A stretch of DNA of 64,000 bases from assembly GCA_937951875.1 (NCBI GenBank), contig CALGAN010000027.1, forward strand, positions 10,651-74,650, read 5' to 3'. This DNA is from an uncultured Alkalilimnicola sp. GTDB taxonomy: Bacteria; Pseudomonadota; Gammaproteobacteria; Nitrococcales; AK92. How positions within the stretch are numbered: the first letter of the stretch is position 1; each line of letters starts with the position of its first letter. The position numbers were made by a program, and so were the translations under genes. Under the pieces are notes generated by a model, which saw only the letters and a program-made list of their open reading frames with translations, made no database searches and had not been told where the DNA came from. Positions 40,461 through 50,499 of the stretch are shown in pieces.

Positions 40461-41483
40461 ATGCCGCTCGCGACTACCAACAACACTACTCCCGCCACGC
40501 GAATATCCTGTATCACCGTGCCACCCGCGCGCCCGCTGCCGAGCCTGCGGGACGACGTCTCCGCCGGGTTTGAGGCCAGGCCGCGCACGATTCCGCCGAA
40601 GTACTTCTACGATGCTGAAGGCTCGGCGCTGTTCGACCGCATCTGCGACACCCCCGAGTATTACCCGACCCGCGCCGAAGCCTATCTCTTGCAGCGCTAC
40701 GCCCGCACCATCCTCGCCCTGGTGCGGCCCACCCACATCGTCGAATTCGGCAGCGGCAGCTGCCGCAAGACCCGCTATTTGCTGCGCGCCGCCGCCGAGC
40801 TGGGGCTGCCGCTGCGCTACTGGCCGTTCGACGTCTGCGAGGACATGCTGCTGCGCGCCGCGCGGGCGCTGACCGACGAGCTGGACGATCTGCAGGTCTG
40901 CGCCCTGGTGGGCGACTACTGCGGCGGCCTGGTACACCTGCCGCAGCCGGACGGGCGCTGCCTGTACCTGTTCCTGGGCGGCACCATCGGCAATTTCAGC
41001 GCGGCCGAGAGCCGGCAATTCCTGCGCGAGCTGCGTGCGCGCATGCGGCCCGGCGACGCTCTGCTGCTGGGCCTCGATCGCGTCAAGCCGCGGGCGGTGC
41101 TGGAGGCCGCGTACAACGATCGCGCCGGTGTCACCGCGCGCTTCAATTTGAACTTGCTCAATGTGCTCAACCGCGAGCTGGACGCCGATTTCGACCCGCG
41201 CGGTTTTCGGCACCAGGCGGTTTACCGCCCGGAGCGGGCGCGCATCGAGATGTATCTGGTGTCGACCCGCACGCAGCGGGTTCGGATCGGCGCGCTCGGG
41301 CGCGGTTATCGGTTCGAGGCCGGCGAAGCCGTGCTCACCGAGATCAGCCGCAAGTTCACGCCGCTGACGCTGCGCCGCCTGCTGCTCGACGCCGGTTTGG
41401 CGTTGGAGAGCCATTTCGAGGGCGGCGAGCAGCTGTATTCGCTAGTGCTGGCGCGCAAGGCGCTGGCGCCGTGGGAGGACTAG
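40461..41483 (+). CDS. egtD: L-histidine N-alpha-methyltransferase EgtD
   Basis: A 340-residue SAM-dependent enzyme that trimethylates histidine to hercynine. Motifs include PKYFYDAEGSALFDRICDTPEYYPTR, the SAM loop VEFGSGSCRKT, PFDVCEDML, LFLGGTIGNF and LTEISRKFT, all characteristic of EgtD. ATG 40461 follows GGAGGA; the frame runs upstream into the egtC start region without homology. With egtB and egtC across the divergent spacer it covers all steps except the C-S lyase (EgtE), which is not in the window. Confidence 0.95.
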   Translation: MPLATTNNTTPATRISCITVPPARPLPSLRDDVSAGFEARPRTIPPKYFYDAEGSALFDRICDTPEYYPTRAEAYLLQRYARTILALVRPTHIVEFGSGSCRKTRYLLRAAAELGLPLRYWPFDVCEDMLLRAARALTDELDDLQVCALVGDYCGGLVHLPQPDGRCLYLFLGGTIGNFSAAESRQFLRELRARMRPGDALLLGLDRVKPRAVLEAAYNDRAGVTARFNLNLLNVLNRELDADFDPRGFRHQAVYRPERARIEMYLVSTRTQRVRIGALGRGYRFEAGEAVLTEISRKFTPLTLRRLLLDAGLALESHFEGGEQLYSLVLARKALAPWED

Positions 41484-41538
41484 CGGCTGGCGACGGCGCC
41501 GGACCGCGCTATGCTCGGGGTACGGGCCTGACGCCGCG

Positions 41539-41567
41539 GGGTAACCAAGTTGTCATATTTGTGCCTT
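41539..41567 (+). promoter_or_regulatory. possible Pho box upstream of phoB
   Basis: The 7-mers GGGTAAC, TTGTCAT and GTGCCTT are spaced by 4 bp each (11-bp period), 40-68 bp before the phoB start. Only the middle unit is a good match, so this is the weakest of the three Pho boxes. Confidence 0.45.
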
Positions 41568-41606
41568 GTAATTACCCCCGACGCTCCACGGCAAGGGTAA
41601 AGAGCG

Positions 41607-42296
<690 letters not shown>

Positions 42297-42348
42297 ACCG
42301 TCCGCCGACGCCGTGCGGCGGTGACAGCGCTCGCCAGGAAACCAACCG

Positions 42349-43650
42349 ATGTCCGTCGACAATCCATGGCCCGGCGTCTTGCGCCCGCTGGCGCTGCTGA
42401 TCGGGGCGGCCGCGCTGCTCGGCTGGCTGATCGGCGATGTCGTGCTCGGGGTGCTGATCGGTAGCCTCGGCTATCTGGCTTGGCATCTGTACCAGCTCGC
42501 GCGCCTGGAGCGCTGGCTGCGGAGCGGGGCCGTCACCGACCCGCCCAAGGCCAGGGGGCTGTGGGGAGAGGTGTTCGACGGCCTGTACCGGGTGCAGCGG
42601 CGGCACCGGCGGCGGCGTAGGAATCTGTCCGAGCTGCTGCAGCGCTTTCGCCAGTCCGCCAACGCCATGCCCGACGCCACCGTGGTGCTGCAGGATCACG
42701 GCACGATGCGCTGGTGGAACAGCGCGGCGCGGCGGCTGCTGGGGCTGCGCTGGCCGCAGGACGAAGGCCAGCGCATCGACAACCTGTTCCGGCACCCGCG
42801 CTTCAAGGCTTTCCTGGAAGGGGAGGACGAGCGCGAGTCGATCTCCTTGCCGTCGCCGGTGTCGCCGCAGCTCATGCTGGAGCTGCGCATCATCCCCTAC
42901 GGCGACGGCGAGCGCCTGCTGCTGGCGCGCGACATTACCCGGCTGTACCGGCTGGAGCGGGTGCGGCGCGACTTCGTCGCCAACGTCTCGCACGAGCTGC
43001 GCACACCGCTGACGGTGATCCGCGGGCTGGCGGAGACGCTCGCCGACAGTGACGAGCCGCTGGAGCCGGCGCTGGCTCGCCCCCTGACCCTCATCCGCCA
43101 GCAGACCGAGCGCATGCAACGCCTGGTGGACGATCTGCTGCTGCTGTCCCGGTTGGAAACCGCGCAGCCGCAGGGCGAGGCGGCGCCGGTCGACGTTGCC
43201 GCCCTGCTCGACGTGCTGGTCGAGGAGGCGAGGGCGATCGGCGGCGGACAGGAGATCACCCTCGACGTCGACCGCTCGCTGCGGATTCGCGGCGACGAGG
43301 CCGAGCTGCGCAGCGCCTTCGGCAACCTGCTGTTCAACGCCGTCAAATACACGCCCGCCGGCGGGCGGATCGACGTGGCGTGGTACCGCGACGCCGCCGG
43401 CGCGCATTTCACCGTGCGCGACACGGGCATCGGCATCGCTCCCCATCACATCCCGCGCCTCACCGAGCGCTTCTACCGGGTCGAGCCCTCGCGCAGCGCG
43501 GACAGCGGCGGCACCGGCCTGGGGCTGGCGATCGTCAAGCACGTGCTGCAGCGGCACGACGCGCGGCTGCAGATCGACAGCCAGCCGGGGCGGGGGAGTC
43601 TGTTCGCCTGCCATTTTCCGGCGACGGCGGTGGTCACCGAGGCGGCCTGA
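42349..43650 (+). CDS. phoR: phosphate regulon sensor histidine kinase PhoR
   Basis: A 433-residue sensor kinase. Two N-terminal membrane segments (~12-48) are followed by a PAS domain (~95-200, ANAMPDATVVLQDHGTMRWWN). The HisKA helix has FVANVSHELRTPLTVIRG (His215). The ATPase domain has the N box GNLLFNAVKYTPAGG, DTGIGIA and GGTGLGLAIVKH. Small periplasmic content fits PhoR, which senses phosphate through the Pst-PhoU complex. The stop codon is 3 bp before the Pho box of pstS. Confidence 0.95.
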   Translation: MSVDNPWPGVLRPLALLIGAAALLGWLIGDVVLGVLIGSLGYLAWHLYQLARLERWLRSGAVTDPPKARGLWGEVFDGLYRVQRRHRRRRRNLSELLQRFRQSANAMPDATVVLQDHGTMRWWNSAARRLLGLRWPQDEGQRIDNLFRHPRFKAFLEGEDERESISLPSPVSPQLMLELRIIPYGDGERLLLARDITRLYRLERVRRDFVANVSHELRTPLTVIRGLAETLADSDEPLEPALARPLTLIRQQTERMQRLVDDLLLLSRLETAQPQGEAAPVDVAALLDVLVEEARAIGGGQEITLDVDRSLRIRGDEAELRSAFGNLLFNAVKYTPAGGRIDVAWYRDAAGAHFTVRDTGIGIAPHHIPRLTERFYRVEPSRSADSGGTGLGLAIVKHVLQRHDARLQIDSQPGRGSLFACHFPATAVVTEAA

Positions 43651-43653
43651 GCG

Positions 43654-43671
43654 TTGTCACCGTTTGGTCAC
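43654..43671 (+). promoter_or_regulatory. Pho box upstream of pstS
   Basis: TTGTCAC and TGGTCAC are separated by CGTT, a close match to the PhoB 7-4-7 direct repeat (consensus half CTGTCAT). It lies about 100 bp before the pstS start. Confidence 0.75.
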
Positions 43672-43769
43672 ACGGCTTTCATGCGCCGGTCAACCCCGCC
43701 CTCGATACTCGCCGCAAGCCGTGGCCGCGCGCCGCGGCGGTCTTGGCACATACGATGGAGTGACTCTCA

Positions 43770-44744
43770 ATGCGGATAAAGAAGCACATGATCGGCCTGG
43801 CCGCGGCCGCCGTACTGGCGAGCACCGGCGCCGGCGCCACTCAGGTGGATCCCAAGCTGCCGGACTACACCAAGGCCAGCGGCGTGTCCGGCAATATCTC
43901 CAGCGTCGGCTCCGACACCCTGGCTAACCTGATGACCTTCTGGGCCGAGGCGTTCAAGCGCCAGTACCCGAACGTCAACGTCCAGATCCAGGCCGCCGGT
44001 TCTTCCACCGCGCCGCCCGCGCTCACCGAGGGTACCGCCAATCTCGGTCCCATGAGCCGCAAGATGAAGGACAAGGAAATCCAGGCGTTCGAGAAGAAGC
44101 ATGGCTACAAGCCGTACGCCATCCCGGTGGCGATCGACGCGCTGGCGGTGTTCGTGCACAAGGACAATCCGATCAAGGGGCTGACCCTCGCTCAGGTCGA
44201 TGCCGTGTTCTCGAGCACCCGCCGGTGCGGTTTCAAGGAAGACGCCAACACCTGGGGCAGGCTCGGCCTGACCGGCGCCTGGGCCAACCGCGACATCCAG
44301 CTGTTCGGCCGCAACTCGGTGTCCGGCACTTACGGCTACTTCAAGGAAAAGGCGCTGTGCGGCGGCGACTTCAAGCCCAGCGTCAACGAGCAGCCGGGCT
44401 CGGCCTCGGTGGTGCAGTCGGTATCCAACTCGCTCAACGCCATGGGCTATTCCGGCATGGGCTACGTCACTTCCGGCGTGAAGGCCGTGGCGCTGGCCCG
44501 CAAGGAAGGCGAGGCGTTCGTCGAGGCTACGCCCGCCAACGCCATGAGCGGCAAGTACCCCTTGGCGCGCTTCCTGTACGTCTACATCAACAAGGATCCG
44601 AACAAGCCGCTGCAGCCGCTGGAGCGGGAGTTCGTCAAGCTGATGCTGTCCCGGCAGGGCCAGGAAGTGGTGGTCAAGGACGGTTTCGTGCCGGTGCCGG
44701 CCGCGGTGGCCGAGAAGACCCTGAAGGAGCTGGGCATCGATTAG
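43770..44744 (+). CDS. pstS: phosphate ABC transporter substrate-binding protein PstS
   Basis: A 324-residue periplasmic phosphate-binding protein. The signal peptide is at ~1-24 (MIGLAAAAVLASTGAGA), then the phosphate-binding loops GSDTLANLM, AAGSSTAPPAL and GRNSVSGTYGYF. It resembles the PstS type common in gammaproteobacteria whose PstC and PstA carry extra domains. A Pho box lies upstream and a strong hairpin downstream, consistent with much higher pstS than pstCAB expression. Confidence 0.95.
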   Translation: MRIKKHMIGLAAAAVLASTGAGATQVDPKLPDYTKASGVSGNISSVGSDTLANLMTFWAEAFKRQYPNVNVQIQAAGSSTAPPALTEGTANLGPMSRKMKDKEIQAFEKKHGYKPYAIPVAIDALAVFVHKDNPIKGLTLAQVDAVFSSTRRCGFKEDANTWGRLGLTGAWANRDIQLFGRNSVSGTYGYFKEKALCGGDFKPSVNEQPGSASVVQSVSNSLNAMGYSGMGYVTSGVKAVALARKEGEAFVEATPANAMSGKYPLARFLYVYINKDPNKPLQPLEREFVKLMLSRQGQEVVVKDGFVPVPAAVAEKTLKELGID

Positions 44745-44763
44745 ATGCCGCGATCGTCTGGAG

Positions 44764-44790
44764 GGAAGGCCCGCGCGGGCCTTCCGCGTT
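44764..44790 (+). terminator. intercistronic hairpin between pstS and pstC
   Basis: A perfect 11-bp palindromic stem (GGAAGGCCCGC / GCGGGCCTTCC) is followed by GCGTTTTC, 20 bp after the pstS stop. It is likely a partial terminator or mRNA-stabilising hairpin. Confidence 0.75.
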
Positions 44791-44809
44791 TTCGAATATT
44801 CCCGTCGGC

Positions 44810-44838
44810 GTGTAACACAACTGTCACGCGCCGTTCAT
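44810..44838 (+). promoter_or_regulatory. Pho box (three repeats) upstream of pstC
   Basis: The three 7-mers GTGTAAC, CTGTCAC and CGTTCAT have exact 4-bp spacers (ACAA, GCGC). It ends 13 bp before the pstC ATG, so pstCAB-phoU probably has its own PhoB-driven promoter. Confidence 0.65.
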
Positions 44839-44851
44839 AACATGGCCGCTC

Positions 44852-47125
44852 ATGGCGACGAACACTTCCGACCTCCGGCGCACCTTTGCCGATCGCCGCA
44901 GTAAGGCGGCGGTCCGGCAACGGCGCTGGCGCAAGCTCAAGGACCGCCTAGCCCGCTATCTGGTGGTGGCCGGCGGATTGGCGGTCATCGGCGCGCTGCT
45001 GCTGATTTTCGCCTACCTGTTCTATGTCGTGCTGCCGCTGTTTCGGCCGGCGGGCATCGAGCCGGTCCAGTCCTACGCCCGGCCGGGCGAGGGCGAGACC
45101 GCCGCGGTGGTGATCCAGGAGCATGGCGAGATGGCGGTGCGCTTTACCCGCGACGGCGCCGTGGTGTTCTTCGACCCGCGCGACGGCCGGGTGCTGCAGC
45201 GGGTCGCGCTGCCGTTGCCGGATGGCGCGGCAGTGACCGCCGTGGGCGTTTCCGACCCGCAGGACCAGGTGATCGCCTACGGTCTGGCAGACGGCCGCGC
45301 GCTGCTGGTCAAGCCGGAGTTCAAGGTCAGCTTTCCGGATGGCAAGCGACGGATCACGCCGGCGCTGGGCTATCCGCTGGAGGCGGAGCCGGTGGTGGTC
45401 GATCCGGCGGGCGTGCCGCTGCGTCGGCTGGCGGTGCAGCTGGGCGGCGACGGCGCCACCGTGATCGGTCTGTCCGACAGCGGTCTGCACATGACGGCGT
45501 TCCGCCGCGAGGAGTCGTTCCTCACTGGCGAGGGGAGCTGGGAGCCGCAGGGCTCGGTGGCGCTGCCGCTCAAGGGCGACATCCGTCAGCTGCTGCTCGA
45601 TCGCGGCCAGACCACGCTGTTCGTACTGCTTGGCGACCAGGAAGCCGCTTTCGTCGACGTGCGCGATAAGGCCGATCCGGAGCTGGTGCAGCGGCTGCGT
45701 CTGGTGAGCGGTGACGAGCGGGTGACCGCGGCCAGCCTGCTAGTCGGCGGCGCGTCGCTGATCGTCGGCACCGACCGCGGCCGGCTGTTGCAGTGGTTCC
45801 CGGTGCGCGGTGCCAACAACCACTACACCTTGCAGCCGGTGCGCGATTTCCGCGCGCAGAAGGCGGCGATCACGCGCATTGTGCCGGAGTTCGGCCGCAA
45901 GGGTTTCCTGGCGGCGGACGCCGAGGGCAAGGTCGGCATCTATCACGCGACCGCTCACCGTACCCTGCGGGTCGCGCCGTTGAGCGAGGGCGCCGTCGCC
46001 GCCATGGCGCTGGGGCCGCGCAACGACGTGCTGCTGACCGCGGACGCCGCCGGCCGTTTCTCCTTCGCCAAGCTTCGCAACGAGCACCCGGAAGTCTCCT
46101 GGAGCGCGTTGTGGGGCAAGGTCTGGTACGAGGGCTACGGCGAGCCGGCCTATGTCTGGCAGTCCTCGGCCGCGACCAGCGACGTCGAGCCCAAGTTCAG
46201 CCTGGCGCCGCTAGCGTTCGGCACCCTCAAGGCGGCGTTCTACGCCATGCTGGTGGCGGTGCCGCTGGGCGTGGCGGCGGCGGTGTACACCGCCTATTTC
46301 ATGGCGCCGGGCATGCGCCGCATCGTCAAGCCCACCGTGGAGATCATGGAAGCGCTGCCGACCGTGATCCTGGGCTTCCTGGCCGGCCTGTGGTTGGCGC
46401 CGGTGGTGGAAGCCTATCTGCCCGGTTTCGTCGCGCTGCTGATCCTGACGCCGCTCGGCGTACTGGTGGCGGCGCTGCTGTGGTGGTTCCTGCCGAAGCG
46501 CGTGCGCTTCCTGGTGCCGGAGGGCTGGGAGAGCGCGCTGCTGGTGCCGGTGGTGATCGTGATCGGCATCGTCAGCTTCGCGCTCAGTCCGACGTTCGAG
46601 GATCTGTTCTTCGGCGGCAACGTCCGCCTCTGGCTGACCCACGAGATGGGCATCGACTTCGACCAACGCAACGCCCTGGTGGTGGGCATCGCCATGGGCG
46701 TGGCGGTCATCCCCAACATCTTCTCCATCGCCGAGGACGCCATCTTCAGCGTGCCCAGGCATCTGACCTTCGGCGCGCTGGCGCTGGGCTCGACGCCCTG
46801 GCAGGCGCTGACCCGCGTGGTGCTGCTCACCGCCAGCCCCGGCATCTTCTCGGCGGTCATGATCGGGCTCGGCCGCGCGGTCGGCGAGACCATGATCGTG
46901 CTCATGGCCACCGGCAACACCCCGGTGATGGACTGGAGCGTCTTCCAGGGCATGCGCACGCTCTCCGCCAACGTGGCGGTGGAGATGCCGGAGACCGAGG
47001 TGAACAGTACCCACTACCGGGTGCTGTTCCTGTCCGGCCTGGTGCTGTTCCTGTTCACCTTCCTGTTCAACACCGCCGCCGAGACGGTGCGCCAGCGCCT
47101 GCGCGGTAAGTACAGCTCGCTGTGA
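44852..47125 (+). CDS. pstC: phosphate ABC transporter permease PstC (long form)
   Basis: A 757-residue inner-membrane permease, more than twice the length of E. coli PstC. One N-terminal helix (~31-55) leads to a periplasmic region of about 370 residues with beta-propeller-like repeats (VGVSDPQDQVIAYGLADGRALLV, LLVGGASLIVGTDRGRLLQW, ALGPRNDVLLTADAAGRF). The ABC permease core starts near residue 450 (FGTLKAAFYAMLVAVPLGVAAAVY) and contains the EAA-like loop ALGSTPWQALTRVVL. This large form is usual in pseudomonad-type Pst systems. It is cotranscribed with pstA. Confidence 0.93.
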   Translation: MATNTSDLRRTFADRRSKAAVRQRRWRKLKDRLARYLVVAGGLAVIGALLLIFAYLFYVVLPLFRPAGIEPVQSYARPGEGETAAVVIQEHGEMAVRFTRDGAVVFFDPRDGRVLQRVALPLPDGAAVTAVGVSDPQDQVIAYGLADGRALLVKPEFKVSFPDGKRRITPALGYPLEAEPVVVDPAGVPLRRLAVQLGGDGATVIGLSDSGLHMTAFRREESFLTGEGSWEPQGSVALPLKGDIRQLLLDRGQTTLFVLLGDQEAAFVDVRDKADPELVQRLRLVSGDERVTAASLLVGGASLIVGTDRGRLLQWFPVRGANNHYTLQPVRDFRAQKAAITRIVPEFGRKGFLAADAEGKVGIYHATAHRTLRVAPLSEGAVAAMALGPRNDVLLTADAAGRFSFAKLRNEHPEVSWSALWGKVWYEGYGEPAYVWQSSAATSDVEPKFSLAPLAFGTLKAAFYAMLVAVPLGVAAAVYTAYFMAPGMRRIVKPTVEIMEALPTVILGFLAGLWLAPVVEAYLPGFVALLILTPLGVLVAALLWWFLPKRVRFLVPEGWESALLVPVVIVIGIVSFALSPTFEDLFFGGNVRLWLTHEMGIDFDQRNALVVGIAMGVAVIPNIFSIAEDAIFSVPRHLTFGALALGSTPWQALTRVVLLTASPGIFSAVMIGLGRAVGETMIVLMATGNTPVMDWSVFQGMRTLSANVAVEMPETEVNSTHYRVLFLSGLVLFLFTFLFNTAAETVRQRLRGKYSSL

Positions 47126-47139
47126 GGAAGGCCGCGACC

Positions 47140-48801
47140 ATGTCGAGTATGCGCAAGTGGGTGAAGAGCGGCACGCCCTGGGTGTGGCTGAACGCCGCCG
47201 CGGTCAGCGTCTGCCTGGTGCTGGTGGTGGGACTGATCGGGCTGCTGGCGGTGCGCGGTCTGGGCCACTTCTGGCCGTCGACCGTGTACCAGCTGCAGTA
47301 CCGGGCACCGGACGGCGAGCTCACCACCATCATCGGCGAGATCTACGACCGCGAATGGGTCTCGCCCGATCGGCTCGCGCCGGGCGAGTATCGGCTGGCG
47401 CCGGGCGCGACCGAGGTCGAGCGGCTGCTGGTCAAGACCGGTAACCGCGACGCGCTGGGGTTGGATTTCCGCTGGCTGGTGGCCAACAACATCGAGTTGA
47501 TCACCGAGCCCGCCGAGGTCGTGGTGCTTGAGCGGCGTGAGTGGGGCAACCTCTATGGTTTCCTGCGGGCGGTCAAGGAAGGTGGAGCGGTGGTGGCCGA
47601 GGGCGAGGCCGCCTGGGCGCAGCTGCAGCCGCGCCTGCAGCGGGCGGTGGATTTGTACCGCCAGGCCCGCGCCTTGGAGCGCGGCGAGATCGGTGACATC
47701 AACTACGCCATCGAGCGGCTGCGCCTGCAGCGGCGCGGCCTGGAGCTGGAAGGCGTGAGCGATCCGGCCGCCTTCGCCGCGATCGAGGCGCAGACCGCGC
47801 AGCTTCACGCCCGCTTCGCCGTGGCGCAGGAGGCCTTGGCCGGCCTCTACGCCCAGGCCGAGCGCGACGTGGCGGTGGTGGAAATCATGGGCGGCCGTCA
47901 GGTCGAGGTGCCGCTCGCCAAGGTGGTGCGGGCCTACATGCCCAACGCCATGGGGCTGGGCGCCAAGCTGGGCTTCTACGCGCAGAAGCTCTGGGAGTTC
48001 GTCAGCGACGAGCCGCGCGAGGCCAATACCGAGGGCGGCGTGTTCCCGGCGATCTTCGGTACCGTGGTCATGGTGCTGCTGATGTCGGCGCTGGTGACGC
48101 CGCTGGGCGTGATCGCCGCCATTTACCTGAGCGAATACGCCAAGCAGGGGCCGCTGACCCGCTTGATCCGCATCTCGGTGATCAACTTGGCCGGCGTGCC
48201 GTCCATCGTCTACGGCGTGTTCGGTCTGGGCTTCTTCGTCTACTTCCTCGGCGGCAGCATCGACCGGCTGTTCTATCCCGAGGCGCTGCCGGCGCCGACC
48301 TTCGGCACCGGCGGTCTGCTGTGGGCGTCGCTGACCCTGGCGCTGCTCACCCTGCCGGTGGTGATCGTCTCCACCGAGGAAGGCCTCTCCCGCGTGCCGC
48401 GCTCGATCCGCGAGGGCAGCCTGGCACTGGGCGCCACCAAGGCCGAGACGCTGTGGCGCACCGTCATCCCCATGGCCAGCCCGGCCATCATGACGGGTTT
48501 GATCCTGGCGGTGGCGCGCGCCGCCGGCGAGGTCGCGCCGCTGATGCTGGTGGGCGTGGTGAAGCTGGCGCCGTCGCTGCCGATCGACTTCAACGCGCCG
48601 TTCCTGCACGCCGACCGCAAGTTCATGCACCTGGGCTTCCACATCTACGACGTCGGCTTCCAGAGTCCCAATGTGGAAGCGGCGCGGCCGCTGGTGTACG
48701 CCACGGCGCTGCTGCTGGTGCTGATCATCATCCTGCTCAACCTCGCCGCCATCCACATCCGCAACCGGCTGCGCGAGCGCTACAAGGCGCTGGAGAGCTA
48801 A
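47140..48801 (+). CDS. pstA: phosphate ABC transporter permease PstA (long form, DUF3333)
   Basis: A 553-residue permease (ATG 47140, preceded by GAGGAAGG; a GTG at 47122 overlapping the pstC stop is the alternative). The first helix is at ~18-38. An extracytoplasmic DUF3333-type domain (to ~300) includes a charged coiled-coil-like stretch (~175-245). The permease core has FPAIFGTVVMVLLMSALVTPLGVIAAIYLSEY and the EAA loop LALGATKAETLWRTVIP. It is the partner of the long PstC and lies directly before pstB. Confidence 0.94.
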   Translation: MSSMRKWVKSGTPWVWLNAAAVSVCLVLVVGLIGLLAVRGLGHFWPSTVYQLQYRAPDGELTTIIGEIYDREWVSPDRLAPGEYRLAPGATEVERLLVKTGNRDALGLDFRWLVANNIELITEPAEVVVLERREWGNLYGFLRAVKEGGAVVAEGEAAWAQLQPRLQRAVDLYRQARALERGEIGDINYAIERLRLQRRGLELEGVSDPAAFAAIEAQTAQLHARFAVAQEALAGLYAQAERDVAVVEIMGGRQVEVPLAKVVRAYMPNAMGLGAKLGFYAQKLWEFVSDEPREANTEGGVFPAIFGTVVMVLLMSALVTPLGVIAAIYLSEYAKQGPLTRLIRISVINLAGVPSIVYGVFGLGFFVYFLGGSIDRLFYPEALPAPTFGTGGLLWASLTLALLTLPVVIVSTEEGLSRVPRSIREGSLALGATKAETLWRTVIPMASPAIMTGLILAVARAAGEVAPLMLVGVVKLAPSLPIDFNAPFLHADRKFMHLGFHIYDVGFQSPNVEAARPLVYATALLLVLIIILLNLAAIHIRNRLRERYKALES

Positions 48802-48804
48802 CTC

Positions 48805-49665
48805 ATGAGATCTCAGGCCATGGATTCGCAACACCTTGATTCCACCCGCGCCGGCGTGATCGACATCGGCGCGCTGGGCCGCGACCGGGTCCGGCGCAAG
48901 CTGGACGAAGAGGACATCTGCCTGCGGGTGGAGAAGCTCAACTTCTACTACGGCCAGACCCGGGCGCTGAAGGATGTCGACATGCTGATCCCGCGCAACC
49001 GGGTGACCGCCTTCATCGGCCCGAGCGGCTGCGGCAAGTCGACCCTGCTGCGCTGCTTCAACCGCATGAACGACCTGGTCGACGGCACCCGGGTGGAAGG
49101 ACGGATTCTGCTCGACGGCGAGGACATCTACGGCCGCGACGTGGAGACCGCCGAGCTGCGGCGGCGAGTGGGCATGGTGTTCCAGAAGCCCAACCCGTTC
49201 CCTAAGTCGATCTACGAGAACGTCGCCTACGGCCTGCGCATCCAGGGCATCAACGATCGCCGCGTGCTCGACGAAGCGGTGGAGCGGGCGCTGCGCGGCG
49301 CCGCGCTCTGGGACGAGGTCAAGGACCGTTTGAAGGACAACGCCCTGCGTCTGTCCGGTGGCCAGGCCCAGCGCCTGGTGATCGCCCGCGCCATCGCGGT
49401 CGAGCCCGAAGTGCTGTTGCTCGACGAGCCGGCGTCGGCGCTCGATCCGATCTCCACGCTGAAGATCGAAGAGCTGATCTACGAACTGAAAGACAGCTAC
49501 ACCATCGTCATCGTCACCCACAACATGCAGCAAGCGGCGCGCGTTTCCGACTACACCGCCTTCATGTACATGGGTGAGCTGGTGGAATTCTCGGACACCG
49601 ACACGCTGTTCACCGCGCCGACGCAGAAGAAGACCGAGGACTACATCACCGGGCGTTACGGATGA
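48805..49665 (+). CDS. pstB: phosphate ABC transporter ATP-binding protein PstB
   Basis: A 286-residue ABC ATPase. Walker A GPSGCGKST is at 72-80, the Q-loop is in VGMVFQKPNPFPKSIYENV, the signature is LSGGQAQRLVIARA, Walker B is VLLLDEPASALDPI, and the switch His is in VTHNMQQA. The N-terminal ~40 residues extend beyond the E. coli form, as in many gammaproteobacteria. It is the third gene of pstCAB. Confidence 0.97.
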   Translation: MRSQAMDSQHLDSTRAGVIDIGALGRDRVRRKLDEEDICLRVEKLNFYYGQTRALKDVDMLIPRNRVTAFIGPSGCGKSTLLRCFNRMNDLVDGTRVEGRILLDGEDIYGRDVETAELRRRVGMVFQKPNPFPKSIYENVAYGLRIQGINDRRVLDEAVERALRGAALWDEVKDRLKDNALRLSGGQAQRLVIARAIAVEPEVLLLDEPASALDPISTLKIEELIYELKDSYTIVIVTHNMQQAARVSDYTAFMYMGELVEFSDTDTLFTAPTQKKTEDYITGRYG

Positions 49666-49754
49666 GCGGAGCGCGGCGCCGATACCTCGGGGCCGCGTCC
49701 TTGTGTGATACTCGAAGCATCCCGTAGTACCCAGCCGGAGGGACGGGCCGAGGC

Positions 49755-50483
49755 ATGGACAAGAGAGATCTGGCGCAACACATTTCCCAGCAGTTCAACG
49801 CCGAGCTGGAGAAAACGCGCAACACCGTGATGGAAATGGGCGGCCTGGTCGAGCAGCAGCTGGCCGACGCCATCACCGCCCTGACCGAGGGCGACGCCGA
49901 GCTGGCGCGCAAGGTGGTGAGCAACGACTGGCGCGTGAACTCGCTCGAGGTGCAGCTCGACGAGGTCTGTCTGCACATCCTCGCCCGCCGGCAACCGGCC
50001 GCCAGCGACCTGCGGCTGGTGATCGCGGTGATCAAGGCGATTTCCGATCTGGAGCGCATCGGCGACGAGTCCGAGCGGATCGGCCGCATGGCCCTGAAGC
50101 TGGCCGAGCAAGGTGCGCGGCGCCACGTCCCGGCGGAGCTGGAGAGCCTCGGCAATCACGTGCGGCAGATGCTGCACGACGCGCTCGACGCCTTCGCCCG
50201 CATGGACGTCGAGCAGGCCGTGGCGGTGGCGCGGGAGGACGCCAAGGCCGACCGTCAGTACGACGAAGTGGTGCGCCAGCTGCTGGAGCGCATGATGGGC
50301 GAGCCTGGCTCGGTGCCGCGGGTGATGGACCTGATCTGGGCGGCGCGCTCGCTGGAGCGCATCGGCGATCGCGCCTGCAACATCTGCGAGTACGTGGTGT
50401 ACTTCGTCAAGGGCAAGGACGTGCGCCACATCGGCATCGACGAGATGGCCGAGCGCGCCGGTTACGGGCCCAAACGGAGCTGA
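49755..50483 (+). CDS. phoU: phosphate transport system regulator PhoU
   Basis: A 242-residue helical protein made of two PhoU repeats. Each has the metal-binding pattern of the family: ISDLERIGDESERIGRMA in repeat 1 and ARSLERIGDRACNICEYVVY in repeat 2. PhoU damps PhoR when Pst reports ample phosphate. Placement after pstB is standard. Confidence 0.97.
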   Translation: MDKRDLAQHISQQFNAELEKTRNTVMEMGGLVEQQLADAITALTEGDAELARKVVSNDWRVNSLEVQLDEVCLHILARRQPAASDLRLVIAVIKAISDLERIGDESERIGRMALKLAEQGARRHVPAELESLGNHVRQMLHDALDAFARMDVEQAVAVAREDAKADRQYDEVVRQLLERMMGEPGSVPRVMDLIWAARSLERIGDRACNICEYVVYFVKGKDVRHIGIDEMAERAGYGPKRS

Positions 50484-50499
50484 CGGAGAACAAGAAGCT

